NCBI GenBank assembly: GCA_021927905.1
Contig: BLLK01000047.1
Location: 4,392,484 to 4,456,483 of the forward strand
Direction of reading: 5' to 3'
DNA from: Chaetoceros tenuissimus
Lineage: Eukaryota > Bacillariophyta > Thalassiosirophyceae > Chaetocerotales > Chaetocerotaceae
Length of the DNA: 64,000 nucleotides
The notes beneath the pieces are model-generated. The model did not search any database. It was not told where the DNA came from and saw only the letters and a list, made by a program, of their open reading frames with translations. A program made the position numbers and the translations under genes. Shown here one piece after another: positions 21,879-32,330 of the stretch (positions are counted from its first letter, which is position 1; each line of letters starts with the position of its first letter).

Positions 21879-24800
21879 ATGAGCTCCCACTTACAATTGA
21901 ATAATGATGGCTGTGTTGCTGGTTTAAGTACCACTATTAAGCTTGTTGGATCTGATGCTATTCCAGCATCTAACATTTTTAAAGTTGAGCAGAAATGGGT
22001 TGATAAAGCTCATTTAAAGTCTGCACTTGAATTTTATGCCTCAGCTACAGGATGGTCTGTTTGCAATCCTACTCCAACTCACTTTCGATGCAACTGTTTC
22101 AGAAAGCCAGGACATAAAGACAAGTATCGTGATCACCAAACCCCACGCCAGGTTGATGGTGGCTCTCTACATAAAGGCTGCACCTTCCTAATTGCAATTA
22201 GATCTACCAAAAATGAACGAAGCAAAGATAAATCCAAACCTGTATTTGATGCTGGAGTCCCAATCATTATATCAAAAGTTATTCTTTCACATGGTGGAAG
22301 TTGTAACCCAAGCCCACAACAACAACTTGTCGCTCGAGCACGTAGTGGCAAATATGTAAAATCTATCAATGATTTAGCACTATATCAATTATGCACAATG
22401 TCCAAGAATGGAGAAGGAAGATTGAAGACATCTTCCATAAAGTCTATCATTACACCATTTTGGCCATCAAATAAAAATATTTCCAAAGGAGATATATACA
22501 ACTTGCGTAGGAAAATCAAAAGGATTATCCCTCACATGGATCATCTAGACAATTTTGAGGCATTTCAGCAATATGCCAAAGTAAACAAGCTACATAGTGG
22601 TTTAGATGATGTACCATTAAATGAGCACGAAAGCACAGAAATAGCAAAAGAATTATGGTTACAAATTATGTCTGAAAGGACAGATGAAGAATCCATAGTG
22701 ACTTTCAAAGAGTATATGGACCTCATGGTCCAAAAGGCTGATGGAAATTTTAAGTATGAACTTCTGTCTGATTCAAATGGTGTAATAACTGGCTGTGTAT
22801 GGCAGACTGCTACTATGCGAGCTAATTTTGAGAGATATGGAAGTTTCATTTCTGTTGACGCCATGAAAAGAGGAATAAATAAATGGCTATGGCCATACAT
22901 TGCCATTACAATGTACAATGAGCTTGACATGGTGTGTGTCGGCTGTGAGTCAATTATTTGCACTGAAAGAATTGAAGCATATGAATCAGTTATCAATTTT
23001 TGCTTGGACAATTCTCCTGGTAGATCTCGGGAAGATATCTATGTTTTGACAGCAGATGGTATCATTACGCAGGATGTAGTCTCCAATGATTTCTCCCTCC
23101 CCAATTGTCATTTTATGGCAGATTGGCATCACTTATTTGAATCTCTACCAAAGCTTTTTGGTCCAAGCTATACCCTTATTTCTTCCAAAGTACGTGAGAT
23201 GGTCACTGCAACAAGTAGTGAAAAATTTGAGCATGCTTACACCACCGCCATGGAAATATTAACAGCAACAGCATCTTTCAATCAACAACACATAGACACA
23301 CTGATTGATTTCAAATCAAAGAAAGAGTCATATTCTTCTTACATACTTTCAAAAACAAGAGGAACTCGTGGGAAACATGGGTCGTCCCTATCAGAATCAA
23401 ATCATTCTAGTGTTCTGATACACTTGAACGATGGCGACAAGTACAAGAACAACTACTGTGAGGAGCCTATGACACTTGTAAAAGATCTTTTTTTACGTGA
23501 GCAATTTCTTGTAAATAAATTCAATTCGGTATTATATGGTGAGAAGGTGAAGTTGGAGACAGAATTACATATATTGAGAAATGAAAATAGTGAGCAATGT
23601 CTTATCGATGCAGCAGGAAGTTTAAGTCTGAAATCATATCAGCGTTTCAAAATGAGAGTTGGAAGATTGAATGAGTATTGTTGTGAGTTTTTGGAGGATG
23701 ATACAGCAAAAGTTTTTAGCAAAAAATTTGTAACTGCTCCAGCTCGCTTGTTACATAGGGGTCACACAGATGGAATCTACAGGTGCAGGAGTTGCGAGGC
23801 GTCAATTTCATATGAGGAAATGTGCGAACATGAGCTTCTAGCTAACAGTATGACTTTTCTACCCACTCTATTTGCACAATGGCACTTCCGAAGGGACACT
23901 GTAAAAGGGACAAAAATTGTTACTGATGATTCGAGTGCATACGCAGCCAATATAGATGTGGATAGTGCAAATGGGGATGATATAGATATGGATAGTGTTG
24001 TCGGGACAGAGATTGAGCACTGGGAAGAAGAGGAAGTAACTAATACATGTGAAACAAAAGCAACTGCACCCCTACCCAAAAAAGATATTACTGACATTAT
24101 GAAAGAGGTACCGCATCGATATGAGCACTGCAGTGATGATACAAAATATATGGTTGGCGCACTTGTGTTATGCATGGAAAAGTTGCTAAAGACAGATGGT
24201 CAATCTACTCTATTTGATTCTTCTGCACATGTTCACGATGATAATGTTCTTCAATATCTCACTTCTATAGTCCAAAGTCATGGGCAGCACAAGTTCACAA
24301 AGACTAATATGTTCACAAGACCAGACATGCCTAGTGAACTCATGATCCGAAAGCAATCAAAGAAGAGACTCATGTCAAGAAGAGAGCATATCAAGCAATC
24401 GTCAAAGAAAATAGTGTCACATCAAGTTGTGGTGAACACGAAAGAGGAATCAAGTTGTGGATATTGTTCTGGAAAAGGGCACAGATATACAAATTGCGAT
24501 ATCAGAAAGGAACTTGCCGCAAAAGGAGCTGAATATATTGTGTCTCTTGAAGAAACCAAGAATGATGCATCACGACTTCGTAACAGATTGGAATATAATG
24601 CCATTCTACAATACTACGATGAAAAACAACATGGCACCATTGCAAGAAATGTATCTAATAAGTCCAGAGGAGTCTTCATTCATAATCTGTATTTACAAAA
24701 TTGCCAGCATCCTCTTGTTGGATATAGCTCCCTGTCTGATCTGGCGATAGAAGTGAGTTTTTTGGCTATCGGAAGTAAACAAGAGGAAATAAGCACAAAG

Positions 24801-25130
24801 GAGAGGATGCTAATAGCTGGTGAGTCAATGAATACATTTATTTCGCAATCATGTGGAAGAAAGGTCAAATCATTTATATATGATGGTACTGCATTTAAGG
24901 CCCCGCCGAATCGTCAGATACAGCAAAACTTATCGCAAAGCTTATCCCAAAACTTCATCCTTCAACCACAAGTATTTGGTCCACAATTAGGACATCTCTC
25001 ACAACCGCAATATCCTATGCCTATACAGCCTATATATTTTACACAGCCATCTCAACATTATCTGCCATTATCCCAGCAATTTCAACATGATGTAACAGAA
25101 GAAGAGCAGACGACAGAATTTAAAATGTAG
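21879..25130 (+). CDS. MULE transposase with DDE triad and CCHC zinc knuckle
   Basis: First ATG is 21879 (1083 aa); the frame is open from 21804 without an ATG, so a short 5' exon is possible. An N-terminal FAR1/WRKY-like Cys/His region (FRCNCFRKPGHKD ... HKGCTFLIAI ... SHGGSC) precedes the catalytic core. The acidic triad is D327 (FISVDAMKRG), D393 (VLTADGII) and E506 (SLSESNHSS), with spacings (66 and 113) that fit MULE transposases. The H-x-H-like segment CHFMADWHHLFE follows the second Asp. A CCHC knuckle C860-x2-C-x4-H-x4-C873 lies near the C-terminus, and the last 70 residues are Gln/Pro-rich. Expected to cut and paste the element in the nucleus. Confidence 0.88.
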   Translation: MSSHLQLNNDGCVAGLSTTIKLVGSDAIPASNIFKVEQKWVDKAHLKSALEFYASATGWSVCNPTPTHFRCNCFRKPGHKDKYRDHQTPRQVDGGSLHKGCTFLIAIRSTKNERSKDKSKPVFDAGVPIIISKVILSHGGSCNPSPQQQLVARARSGKYVKSINDLALYQLCTMSKNGEGRLKTSSIKSIITPFWPSNKNISKGDIYNLRRKIKRIIPHMDHLDNFEAFQQYAKVNKLHSGLDDVPLNEHESTEIAKELWLQIMSERTDEESIVTFKEYMDLMVQKADGNFKYELLSDSNGVITGCVWQTATMRANFERYGSFISVDAMKRGINKWLWPYIAITMYNELDMVCVGCESIICTERIEAYESVINFCLDNSPGRSREDIYVLTADGIITQDVVSNDFSLPNCHFMADWHHLFESLPKLFGPSYTLISSKVREMVTATSSEKFEHAYTTAMEILTATASFNQQHIDTLIDFKSKKESYSSYILSKTRGTRGKHGSSLSESNHSSVLIHLNDGDKYKNNYCEEPMTLVKDLFLREQFLVNKFNSVLYGEKVKLETELHILRNENSEQCLIDAAGSLSLKSYQRFKMRVGRLNEYCCEFLEDDTAKVFSKKFVTAPARLLHRGHTDGIYRCRSCEASISYEEMCEHELLANSMTFLPTLFAQWHFRRDTVKGTKIVTDDSSAYAANIDVDSANGDDIDMDSVVGTEIEHWEEEEVTNTCETKATAPLPKKDITDIMKEVPHRYEHCSDDTKYMVGALVLCMEKLLKTDGQSTLFDSSAHVHDDNVLQYLTSIVQSHGQHKFTKTNMFTRPDMPSELMIRKQSKKRLMSRREHIKQSSKKIVSHQVVVNTKEESSCGYCSGKGHRYTNCDIRKELAAKGAEYIVSLEETKNDASRLRNRLEYNAILQYYDEKQHGTIARNVSNKSRGVFIHNLYLQNCQHPLVGYSSLSDLAIEVSFLAIGSKQEEISTKERMLIAGESMNTFISQSCGRKVKSFIYDGTAFKAPPNRQIQQNLSQSLSQNFILQPQVFGPQLGHLSQPQYPMPIQPIYFTQPSQHYLPLSQQFQHDVTEEEQTTEFKM

Positions 25131-25832
25131 AAGAAGTAAATATAATATAAAGATATATGTTTGTATCCCTTGTGTATTGAATTCATTAGCCATACGGATG
25201 GGTGGGAAGAGCATATTTTTGTCTAGGTAAAGTTCGCGACGGCATAGAGTAAACCACACCGCAACCTACCATCATAGACAATGCTAACTATTTCCCAATG
25301 ACAATGAAATACAAATTTTTGAGGGTTGAAGAAAATGAAACAATAAACTCTTTTCAGCATCGCATATGTACACACATACAGATATATATTGTAAACAATA
25401 GACACCCTTTCACAGTAGAAGTAAACCTGCATCCTACTACACCATATCAGATACTGACTGACTCTCCGTGACAAAATAACAGTTCTCCCTGTTACACGTT
25501 CAGTACAGACTGGAAGCTATTCACTCTCATCATATGGTGCAGCAGGCCGCTAGGTACTCATGAAAGGTGGTTCAATAACAATCCCAATTATATAGATACA
25601 TGCACTACATACATATTTTGATTATTTACCTATATCGGGCGGTGTTCGACTTCGTTTATTTGGTGCTCAACTTCGTTTGTGCTTTGATGAGAATTTATGA
25701 AACACATAACTAATGCGAAAAGTGAGTGGAAGTGCTGGAAGTGCAGCAGAAGTTTGGCGGGCTCCAGTCTTACGAAATTTAAATTTAACATGACTGACTC
25801 ACTCTTGTTTGTTGTGTATTACCATATAAATC
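25131..25832. other. MULE 3' non-coding region
   Basis: About 700 bp between the transposase stop and the right TIR. Only short open frames occur and none has a recognisable domain. It probably contains the transposase 3' UTR and subterminal sequence of the element. Confidence 0.5.
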
Positions 25833-25902
25833 ACAGGTTATGCGTCCAAGTAGCCCACTCACCAACCCACTCACCGTCGACCCACTCACCCCAGACCACC
25901 TC
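25833..25902 (-). repeat. MULE right terminal inverted repeat
   Basis: 70 bp, the exact reverse complement of 21636-21705. It is followed by the target duplication ATCACATC at 25903-25910. Confidence 0.95.
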
Positions 25903-26074
25903 ATCACATCATCCGTTGATGCTCTTGACACATCCGAACCCCTCAATGTCAAAAGGCCTACAAGAATGGGATGGAAAGACACTCTATTACTTTTATTACA
26001 GTTTTAAATTGCAATGATATTATTATCATTCCCCATCCATGCTATCATTATACTTTTATTTTTTATAAAACTAA

Positions 26075-26728
26075 TTACACAATACAGACCATGGAAGAGG
26101 AGTCATCATCATCCACCGCATCACTCTTTCTAGCATCATTTCGATGAGAAACAATGTAATCATCGACATCCCGATATCCATGCTGATCCCTCTCATTCTT
26201 CCAAAAAGAACTGCATATTCTTTGTGGAGTATCACGTTGTATTTTGTACATTTCATAAATGTATCCTGCAAAATTAACAAACGCATCTAATCCCTGTGAA
26301 GTCACATCCAAATCAGCTTTTTTCCATTGGACAAAAGAATCCATGGAATCAAATAGAAAATAGACTGCCAAGATTAATTCCACCCATATTTCATAATCCT
26401 CTCGCGTTTGAAAATAAATCATTCGAAATATCAAATATGAAGTATTACTTGATGAATTGGTATCGTCACTTGTCAACAGTATAGATTGATGATGAATACA
26501 TGTGAATGTCACTTCAATCACCCATACGATTGTTGTGCCGAAACTATATATTAGATATTCTCGTGTTCCTTCCAATCGTTCTAGTGGTCCTAATGTATAT
26601 AGAATTTCAATGAATAGTAATATGGACCATATAGCACATGTTATATTGATGAAGAGCCATGTCTTTGGTGATTTGGGAGGTGAATAGTTTGCAATGTGTC
26701 TTAGTCTTGATATTGTAGGAGTATTCAT
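26075..26728 (-). CDS. Three-TM membrane protein of unknown function
   Basis: Single exon, 217 aa, ATG 26728. Hydrophobic segments: TWLFINITCAIWSILLFIEI, YLIYSFGTTIVWVIEVTFTC and YEIWVELILAVYFLFDSM. The C-terminal 75 residues are hydrophilic and charged, ending in an Asp/Ser cluster. There is no cleavable signal peptide; the short basic N-terminus (SRLRHIANYSPPKSPK) suggests a cytosolic start. I do not recognise the family. The MULE right end lies about 170 bp downstream of its stop codon. Confidence 0.6.
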   Translation of the reverse strand: MNTPTISRLRHIANYSPPKSPKTWLFINITCAIWSILLFIEILYTLGPLERLEGTREYLIYSFGTTIVWVIEVTFTCIHHQSILLTSDDTNSSSNTSYLIFRMIYFQTREDYEIWVELILAVYFLFDSMDSFVQWKKADLDVTSQGLDAFVNFAGYIYEMYKIQRDTPQRICSSFWKNERDQHGYRDVDDYIVSHRNDARKSDAVDDDDSSSMVCIV

Positions 26729-27243
26729 TTTTGAGAATCAATTGGCTACCTATAGTGCGATGAATGATTCTGTGTTACTTGCTGCTTGATTTTCGTGAGA
26801 GAGCTTCCACTTTGTTCTTATATCTTCTTGTTGCTTGTTGGCTGCGCACTGTGCTCTATATATTCGCGTGGTGGTCCTCCTTCTTCTTCTTTCCTCCTGT
26901 ATCGCTTCTTATTAGGAGACTCTTTTCACTCTTTTGATACGTGAAAGAGCTCAAGAAGTGGAAGTAGAAGCTGAGCTTACTAATAGATGTATGTAGCGTG
27001 AGTGTATCAAAACAAAGAACAAAGAATAATGAGAAGAAGTGTTCTCATCGGACTGCTGAGCGATGTCTGCTCTAAGAGGCTATTGATCTCAAAATTTTAA
27101 ACGGCTATTGCATACGTACGCACGAAATTGGTAAAAATGAAAGTTGGCGTTTTATTGAATTGAAGTAGAGACTGGTGAACAACATCTCTTGGAATCCAAA
27201 ACGACAAAGAGTCTATTTAAACTTCAGACTTAGAAATATCATC

Positions 27244-28265
27244 ATGAAATTCATATCATGTCATATCCTAGCAGCGCTTTCCATTCTGTCATTCAGTGAA
27301 GCATTTGCTCCTTCTTCTCGACCTCTCATTTCTTCCAGAAATGTACTCACTTCAATCTCAGAAGCAGCAGTGGTGAGCAAGACTGCATTGCAAATGTCAA
27401 CTACTACAAAAGGAAATAATAATTCAAGTATCCAAACTGCACTACAAAAGATGAGAGGAGTCTCAATATCTGTAGAATTGAATCCATCATCCTCTTTGAC
27501 CAACATGGAGTTGGAAATCTTATCACAAGAATTACGAAAAGCAAAAGCAAATGCTATATTTATCAAAGATGTGTCTGTATTAAAAGAAGTTGGAAAGGAA
27601 CAAGAATTGGCAAAGGGTAATTTCCCAGGACCTGTTCCTTGTGTTTTCATGGGAGAAAAGGATGATTATAATTTGGCGGTTGAAAATGGTGCATCGTCTA
27701 TTGTTGTCTCTGTCAAGGATTTAGACGCAGCAATTGTAGACATTGCTGTAGATGTGATTGTAGCTGTAGATACTTTGGACAATGTCAAGGCAGCACTAGA
27801 CATGGGATATGATTACTCCTTTTTATTATCGGCTATTGATGAAGAACTTGTCAATTCTATTCTAGACGTCGTTCCAAAATCATGTACTGTCATCGCTTCT
27901 TTGGATGCAATGCAAAAGGATAGTGCAGAAATTGTACAAGCAAAGGAATTGGCTACTCTAAAGTCTGTAGAAACAAATGCAAAAGTATCAGGGATCTTGA
28001 TGAACGATGCTTGCGTAGGAGACAGTGAAGACTTGAAGTATACATCCTTTATTGTAGAAGGGGTGAGTAAGAAAAGTTCTAGTACATTTGCAATGACGGG
28101 TTTGACTGGAGGTAAGTGAGATATTGATTGTTATTATTGAAATGCTGTTTTTAAACAGGTTGCCTCAATTATTGCTCTCTCTTTATCATAGCTGCGAATG
28201 GACACTTTGGATCCGAAATTTCGGGAGGGAATGCAAAGGCAAAATGGAGACGAATGGAGAAATAA
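27244..28265 (+). CDS. Plastid-targeted TIM-barrel-like protein (2 exons)
   Basis: ATG 27244. MKFISCHILAALSILSFS is a signal peptide and SEAFAPSSRP is a textbook diatom plastid cleavage motif (A-x-A/F). Exons 27244-28111 and 28192-28265 around an 80-nt intron (GTAAGT...CATAG); the second exon adds NGHFGSEISGGNAKAKWRRM, giving 313 aa. The mature part alternates hydrophobic strands and helices (VSISVELNP, AIFIKDVSVLKE, PVPCVFMG, SIVVSVKDL, VIVAVDTLDNVKAALDMGYDY), like a beta/alpha barrel. It weakly recalls indole-3-glycerol-phosphate synthase, but the usual catalytic Lys/Glu pattern is not evident. More likely a derived barrel of unknown role in the plastid stroma. Confidence 0.7.
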
Positions 28266-29116
28266 AGCATAGCATATAAAATACATTAAATATGGAGGAT
28301 AGTGTGAATGCACAAATGCAATTCCTAGTAGGAAAAGATAGATTTTCACAATAAGTTCTCTGTAGTATCTATTTGAGGATTTCAAATGAGAACGTTGATT
28401 GGGAGAGATAGAAATACATAGAGGAAGAGAGAGAAATACATTCTTTTACATATGAAGGTATAAATCTTGAATAGAATCATAAACAACTTACATTAAAATC
28501 ATTTTACACTTCATGCAATGATTTGGGGGGGGTCACTTTCAGATCGAAATACATACTTTTACATTAGTGAAACAACATGAGTCAGGAAAACACAATTCAT
28601 CATAAACTAACATAAATGTATGGCGTTGAAAAAGTCTAATGTTTTTAACATGTATAAAGAGAGCACGGGTTTTCAAGGATGATACGTGAAAACATGAAAA
28701 AGAGAAGCATAATAATAGAATTGTATAAGTTTCTTTGGACGTTAAAAGACAGGCAAATATATAATCTCTAAATGTCGTAATATGATGCAATGTCATTTTG
28801 AAGCCATACCTTTGCGAAGATACGACTAAGAGGAACAACAGTGGAATGTGGAACATGTGAGAAGTCCAAAGTACTTCCAAAAACGCTTCAATTTTTGTGC
28901 ATCAGAGAAATCTTTCTACCTTGCCGATCAAAATAGAACAAAAAGCGATCAGAGCGTTTCCCCGAATCCTTGAATCAAATTAGATTGCTCGTGAAGAACA
29001 AAAATACATCTTCTTCTTGGAACAGAAAAGAAGTGAAGAACACTTTTACTTGCTTTCTCGATTCATTCACACACATCGTCTTTATTTCTACCTAGTTTCC
29101 ATTCACATAAAAAAGA
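28266..29116. other. 850-bp intergenic region
   Basis: No gene supported. A 113-codon minus-strand frame (28539-28880) begins with TTG and has no recognisable domain. A G9-like run lies near 28520. The region should contain the promoter of the P450 gene. Confidence 0.45.
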
Positions 29117-30676
29117 ATGATACAGTTTGAAAGTATTTTGAAAATAGATGTACTTACGGTATTTTTGTCCGTAGCATTCATTGCCATAGGTTATATCTTC
29201 ACCTCAACAAAGAATAAAAAGAAAGAACGAAATTGGCCAGTAGTAAAAGGAGCAAAACCAATTATTGGAAATTCAATCGGAAGTATCAGCAACTTTGTAA
29301 ATGCTCTCGAACAATGGTGTGATGAATATGGCGAAAAGGGAATCTTTGAGGTCAATATTTTCGGACAAATTCTTTACGTAATTTGCAGTGATGAGAAAGC
29401 GCAATATATTGAAAGTAAAAGACCATTTGACATGATTCGTGATCCGACATTGACTCAAGTTGTAGATAGTGTTGGTGCTAATGGACTCTTTTCAGCGGAA
29501 GGTAAAAACTGGGCCAAAGACCGTAAGATGTTATCACCGCATTTCAATAGAAGACATATCGAAGATTATCTACCAACTATCAAGACTGTCTCGAAGCGTT
29601 TGTGTGACAAGTGGGCATCGACGATGCAACAAGATGGGGCAGTGTCTATCTCACCTGGTTTATTGGCTATGACTATCGATATCATTTCATTGGTCGCCTT
29701 TGCCATGGATCTGAATTGTGTAGAAAAGGGTGAGACAGAAGAAGGAAACGATGTGATTCGGATCTTTGATAAATCACTCCTTAGAATACTTGCTCCTTTC
29801 TCATATTGGAAAATTCCCATCATTGGAAAGTATCTAGATGGAGGTGAATTCATCGCAAATAGACTAAAGACTTTGTTCTATAAGTTGATTGATGAATATG
29901 AAGAGGACGTATCCACAGGCAAACTTCATGACAAAGAAAATACTTTTCTAGAAAAGGTGATGACGACTAGTAAAAAAGAAAACAGTAATTTGGATAGAGA
30001 ACGTTTGGCTGGAAACTTTTTGACTTTGTTTGCAGCTGGAGCTGAAACATCACACGTTGCAATGGTATCGTCTCTCTATGAGATTGCAAAGGATACTAGT
30101 GGGCTTCAAGATGAACTATTGAAGGAAGCTTTGGAACTTGGAGACTTGGAGTCTGTCATTATAGAGGATTTGGAAACAAAACTTCCACGCATGAGATCTT
30201 TGCTTTATGAAGTTTTGAGAATTAGAGGTCCTGCTGTCTTTCGAGGACTTGAAAGCAAAGCAGAGTTGGAAATTGAAGGAATCAAGCTTCCACCCAAAAC
30301 AGTATTTGTACTCATGGATCAGTACATTTCTCAACAGGAATCAAAAGTGGAGGGAAGAGGCACTCCAAAGGGACCATTCGATGCATCTCCCAAAAAGTTT
30401 TGCGCAAGAAGATATTTGGTAGTAGACAATGATAATTCGACAAAGCCTTCTGTAGTGGATCCAACATTCAAGACTGGTTTCCGTCCATTAGAATCTGGGG
30501 CAAGAGTCTGTCCAGGTAGAAAGTTTGCAGAGGCTGAGATATTTTATACTTTGAGTTTACTTTTGAGATCCTTTCATATAACTTTGGAAGATGGTCACTT
30601 ACCAATGAAGTTAATCAGCAGCTTTACACAACAGCCCGATGTAGAAGTTAGATTGGTCTTGAATCCAAGAGAATAG
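29117..30676 (+). CDS. Cytochrome P450 monooxygenase
   Basis: Single exon, 519 aa, ATG 29117. An N-terminal membrane anchor (LTVFLSVAFIAIGYIF) is followed by a basic stop-transfer (STKNKKKERN) and a WPVVKGAKPIIGN Pro/Gly hinge, typical of ER-bound P450s. The I-helix motif is FAAGAETSH, the K-helix ExxR is YEVLRIR, and the meander region has FDASPKKFCARRY. The heme loop is RPLESGARVCPGRKF; Cys, Arg and Gly are kept but the usual Phe seven residues before the Cys is Leu. Enzymatically it should be a haem-thiolate oxygenase needing a reductase partner. The substrate and CYP family cannot be set from sequence alone. Confidence 0.9.
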   Translation: MIQFESILKIDVLTVFLSVAFIAIGYIFTSTKNKKKERNWPVVKGAKPIIGNSIGSISNFVNALEQWCDEYGEKGIFEVNIFGQILYVICSDEKAQYIESKRPFDMIRDPTLTQVVDSVGANGLFSAEGKNWAKDRKMLSPHFNRRHIEDYLPTIKTVSKRLCDKWASTMQQDGAVSISPGLLAMTIDIISLVAFAMDLNCVEKGETEEGNDVIRIFDKSLLRILAPFSYWKIPIIGKYLDGGEFIANRLKTLFYKLIDEYEEDVSTGKLHDKENTFLEKVMTTSKKENSNLDRERLAGNFLTLFAAGAETSHVAMVSSLYEIAKDTSGLQDELLKEALELGDLESVIIEDLETKLPRMRSLLYEVLRIRGPAVFRGLESKAELEIEGIKLPPKTVFVLMDQYISQQESKVEGRGTPKGPFDASPKKFCARRYLVVDNDNSTKPSVVDPTFKTGFRPLESGARVCPGRKFAEAEIFYTLSLLLRSFHITLEDGHLPMKLISSFTQQPDVEVRLVLNPRE

Positions 30677-30999
30677 TTATATTATTATTGTGATGACTGG
30701 TTCCTTTGAAACCTATTGTAGTAATTATAACAAGTCATCTAGATAATAAAGAATCATTTTAAGTTTTTCAGAAAGGTAAAATCTTGTGAGTCGGAAAATG
30801 ACGTTAAAAAGCCAGTAACTTTATGTGACTCAGTATTGAAGAGAGGAAGTGAGAGGAACACATTATTTTTATCCATTCATTCATTGATCATTGATTCTTC
30901 GTTCTTTGAGTATTTAGGAGAGCTTTGGACTTTAGTGCATCTTTAGTCTAGCGGTAGAGCTTGAGAGAAGTGTTCCCGGTTTTGTGATTTAGAAAGTAG

Positions 31000-32309
31000 A
31001 TGCAGTCGACTTGTAACAGAAAAAGATACATCACAGCAATGAGATCAAATATATATATTTTCAGCAGTCTTTTCCTCTGCTTTCTGGTATCATCCATTCA
31101 AAATCATCATCATGTATATGCATTTGTATCTTCTTCTGTAACTAAGAACTATGGAAAAAGAGCACCCATATCTACAAACAGAAATAAACATGAAATGAAA
31201 ATGTTTCCAAATGATGAACTCATGACAAGATCACAGTTATTACAGAATCCTTTGGTTCAAATTATAAGTTTTGCAGCGGCATTCAGGATAGGAGCTAGAA
31301 TATCAGTCATCAATCAGCCTCGAATGCCAAAAATCAATACATCTGTTGGAAGTACTATTACTAGATTACCTTCTGGAGCTAGAGTCAGATTATTCTATCC
31401 AACTTCTTCTAAAGAAGAAACTACTATGATGGCTCCATATTGTACAGATGGAAGACAAACTTCAGATGGAATGGCTGGTCTTGTAGGATTTCGTCAGCTT
31501 GGACTCTCTTTTCTATTGGCGCATTTATCCACAGCTTCTAGTGGCTGTATTCATGATGCTTTAACCATATCGTCATCAGAAGAAGGTTTGCCTCTATTAA
31601 TTTATTCACATGGCTATGGTGGAAATATGGACATGGCGACATACTTTTTCCGTACAATGGCATCAAAGGGCGTCATCATCGCAGCAGTCGAACATACAGA
31701 TGGTACAGCATCTAGTACTGTATTGAACAATGGACGAGAACGAAAATTCAATCAATATTTCATGACTGGTAGACAGCAACTTGTTCGTCGATCTTCAGAA
31801 TTGCTTGAAGCTGCAGAATATATTCCAGAAATGATTCAGACAAATTATACAACTTCCATATCCAGTATTATGTTGGGTGGACATAGCTATGGCTGTCCAT
31901 CCGCAATCATGGCAGCCAATGGAGTTTCAGCTGATAAAACTCAAATCGATGGACTTATTTTACATGATCCAGCATTGGGAATGGGATATGGAATGCTTCC
32001 TCCCAATGGAAGTACCAGCAGAATACCTACTATTAGTTACACTTCGGATGAATACAATCGAGCCAATGTCGATATGGAGATTTGACGTTACACGTCAAAG
32101 GTTGCTTTCATGGAAATTTTGTCGATGCACCGTTATGGGCTCCAAGTATTATTATGCGAACATTATCATTGGTGATACCCGCAGCTGGTCCTGCTGATCC
32201 AATGACTATACATGAACAGTTGGCAGATAGTGCACTTGCGTTTCTAAATTCAAAAGATCCATCTGATCCAAAAGTTCAACTTGGAGATTTATTTGAGTTT
32301 ATAAGATAA
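31000..32309 (+). CDS. PAF-acetylhydrolase-like serine lipase, one frameshift
   Basis: ATG 31000 (a second in-frame ATG at 31039 opens directly into the signal peptide [17 protein letters not shown]). VYAFVSSSV resembles the plastid AxA|F motif. The alpha/beta-hydrolase core has [13 protein letters not shown] (oxyanion region), [11 protein letters not shown], the nucleophile elbow GGHSYG and [11 protein letters not shown] with the acid. The first frame ends at TGA 32083-32085; the catalytic His block [11 protein letters not shown] lies in the next frame to 32309. One extra T in the TTT run at 32081-32083 would join them seamlessly. Related enzymes hydrolyse short or oxidised sn-2 chains of phospholipids. 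The break may be a homopolymer assembly error; otherwise the protein lacks its His and is dead. Confidence 0.75.
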
Positions 32310-32330
32310 TTGAATTTTACTAGCCATTTG

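Larger units (their letters stand above)
21636..25902 (+). mobile_element. Complete Mutator-like (MULE) DNA transposon
   Basis: A 4,267-bp element bounded by perfect 70-bp terminal inverted repeats, 21636-21705 and 25833-25902, and by an 8-bp direct repeat ATCACATC at 21628-21635 and 25903-25910 (9 bp, CATCACATC, if the outer TIR base pair is not counted). TIR length and an 8-9 bp target duplication are typical of Mutator-like elements. Each TIR contains three GTGAGTGGG words. The single large gene inside encodes a transposase with an intact acidic triad. Perfect TIRs and an open gene argue for recent insertion and possible activity. Confidence 0.92.

Noticed and set aside
25697-26017. Plus-strand ORF crossing the MULE right terminus
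   Set aside because: It reads through the TIR and target duplication; it has no domain and exists only because of the insertion.
28539-28880. 113-codon minus-strand ORF
   Set aside because: Starts at TTG, no domain, composition like a chance frame in AT-rich DNA.
30930-30990. tRNA-like A box (TTTAGTCTAGCGGTAGAGC)
   Set aside because: No B box, no cloverleaf; it lies in the 5' flank of the lipase gene.
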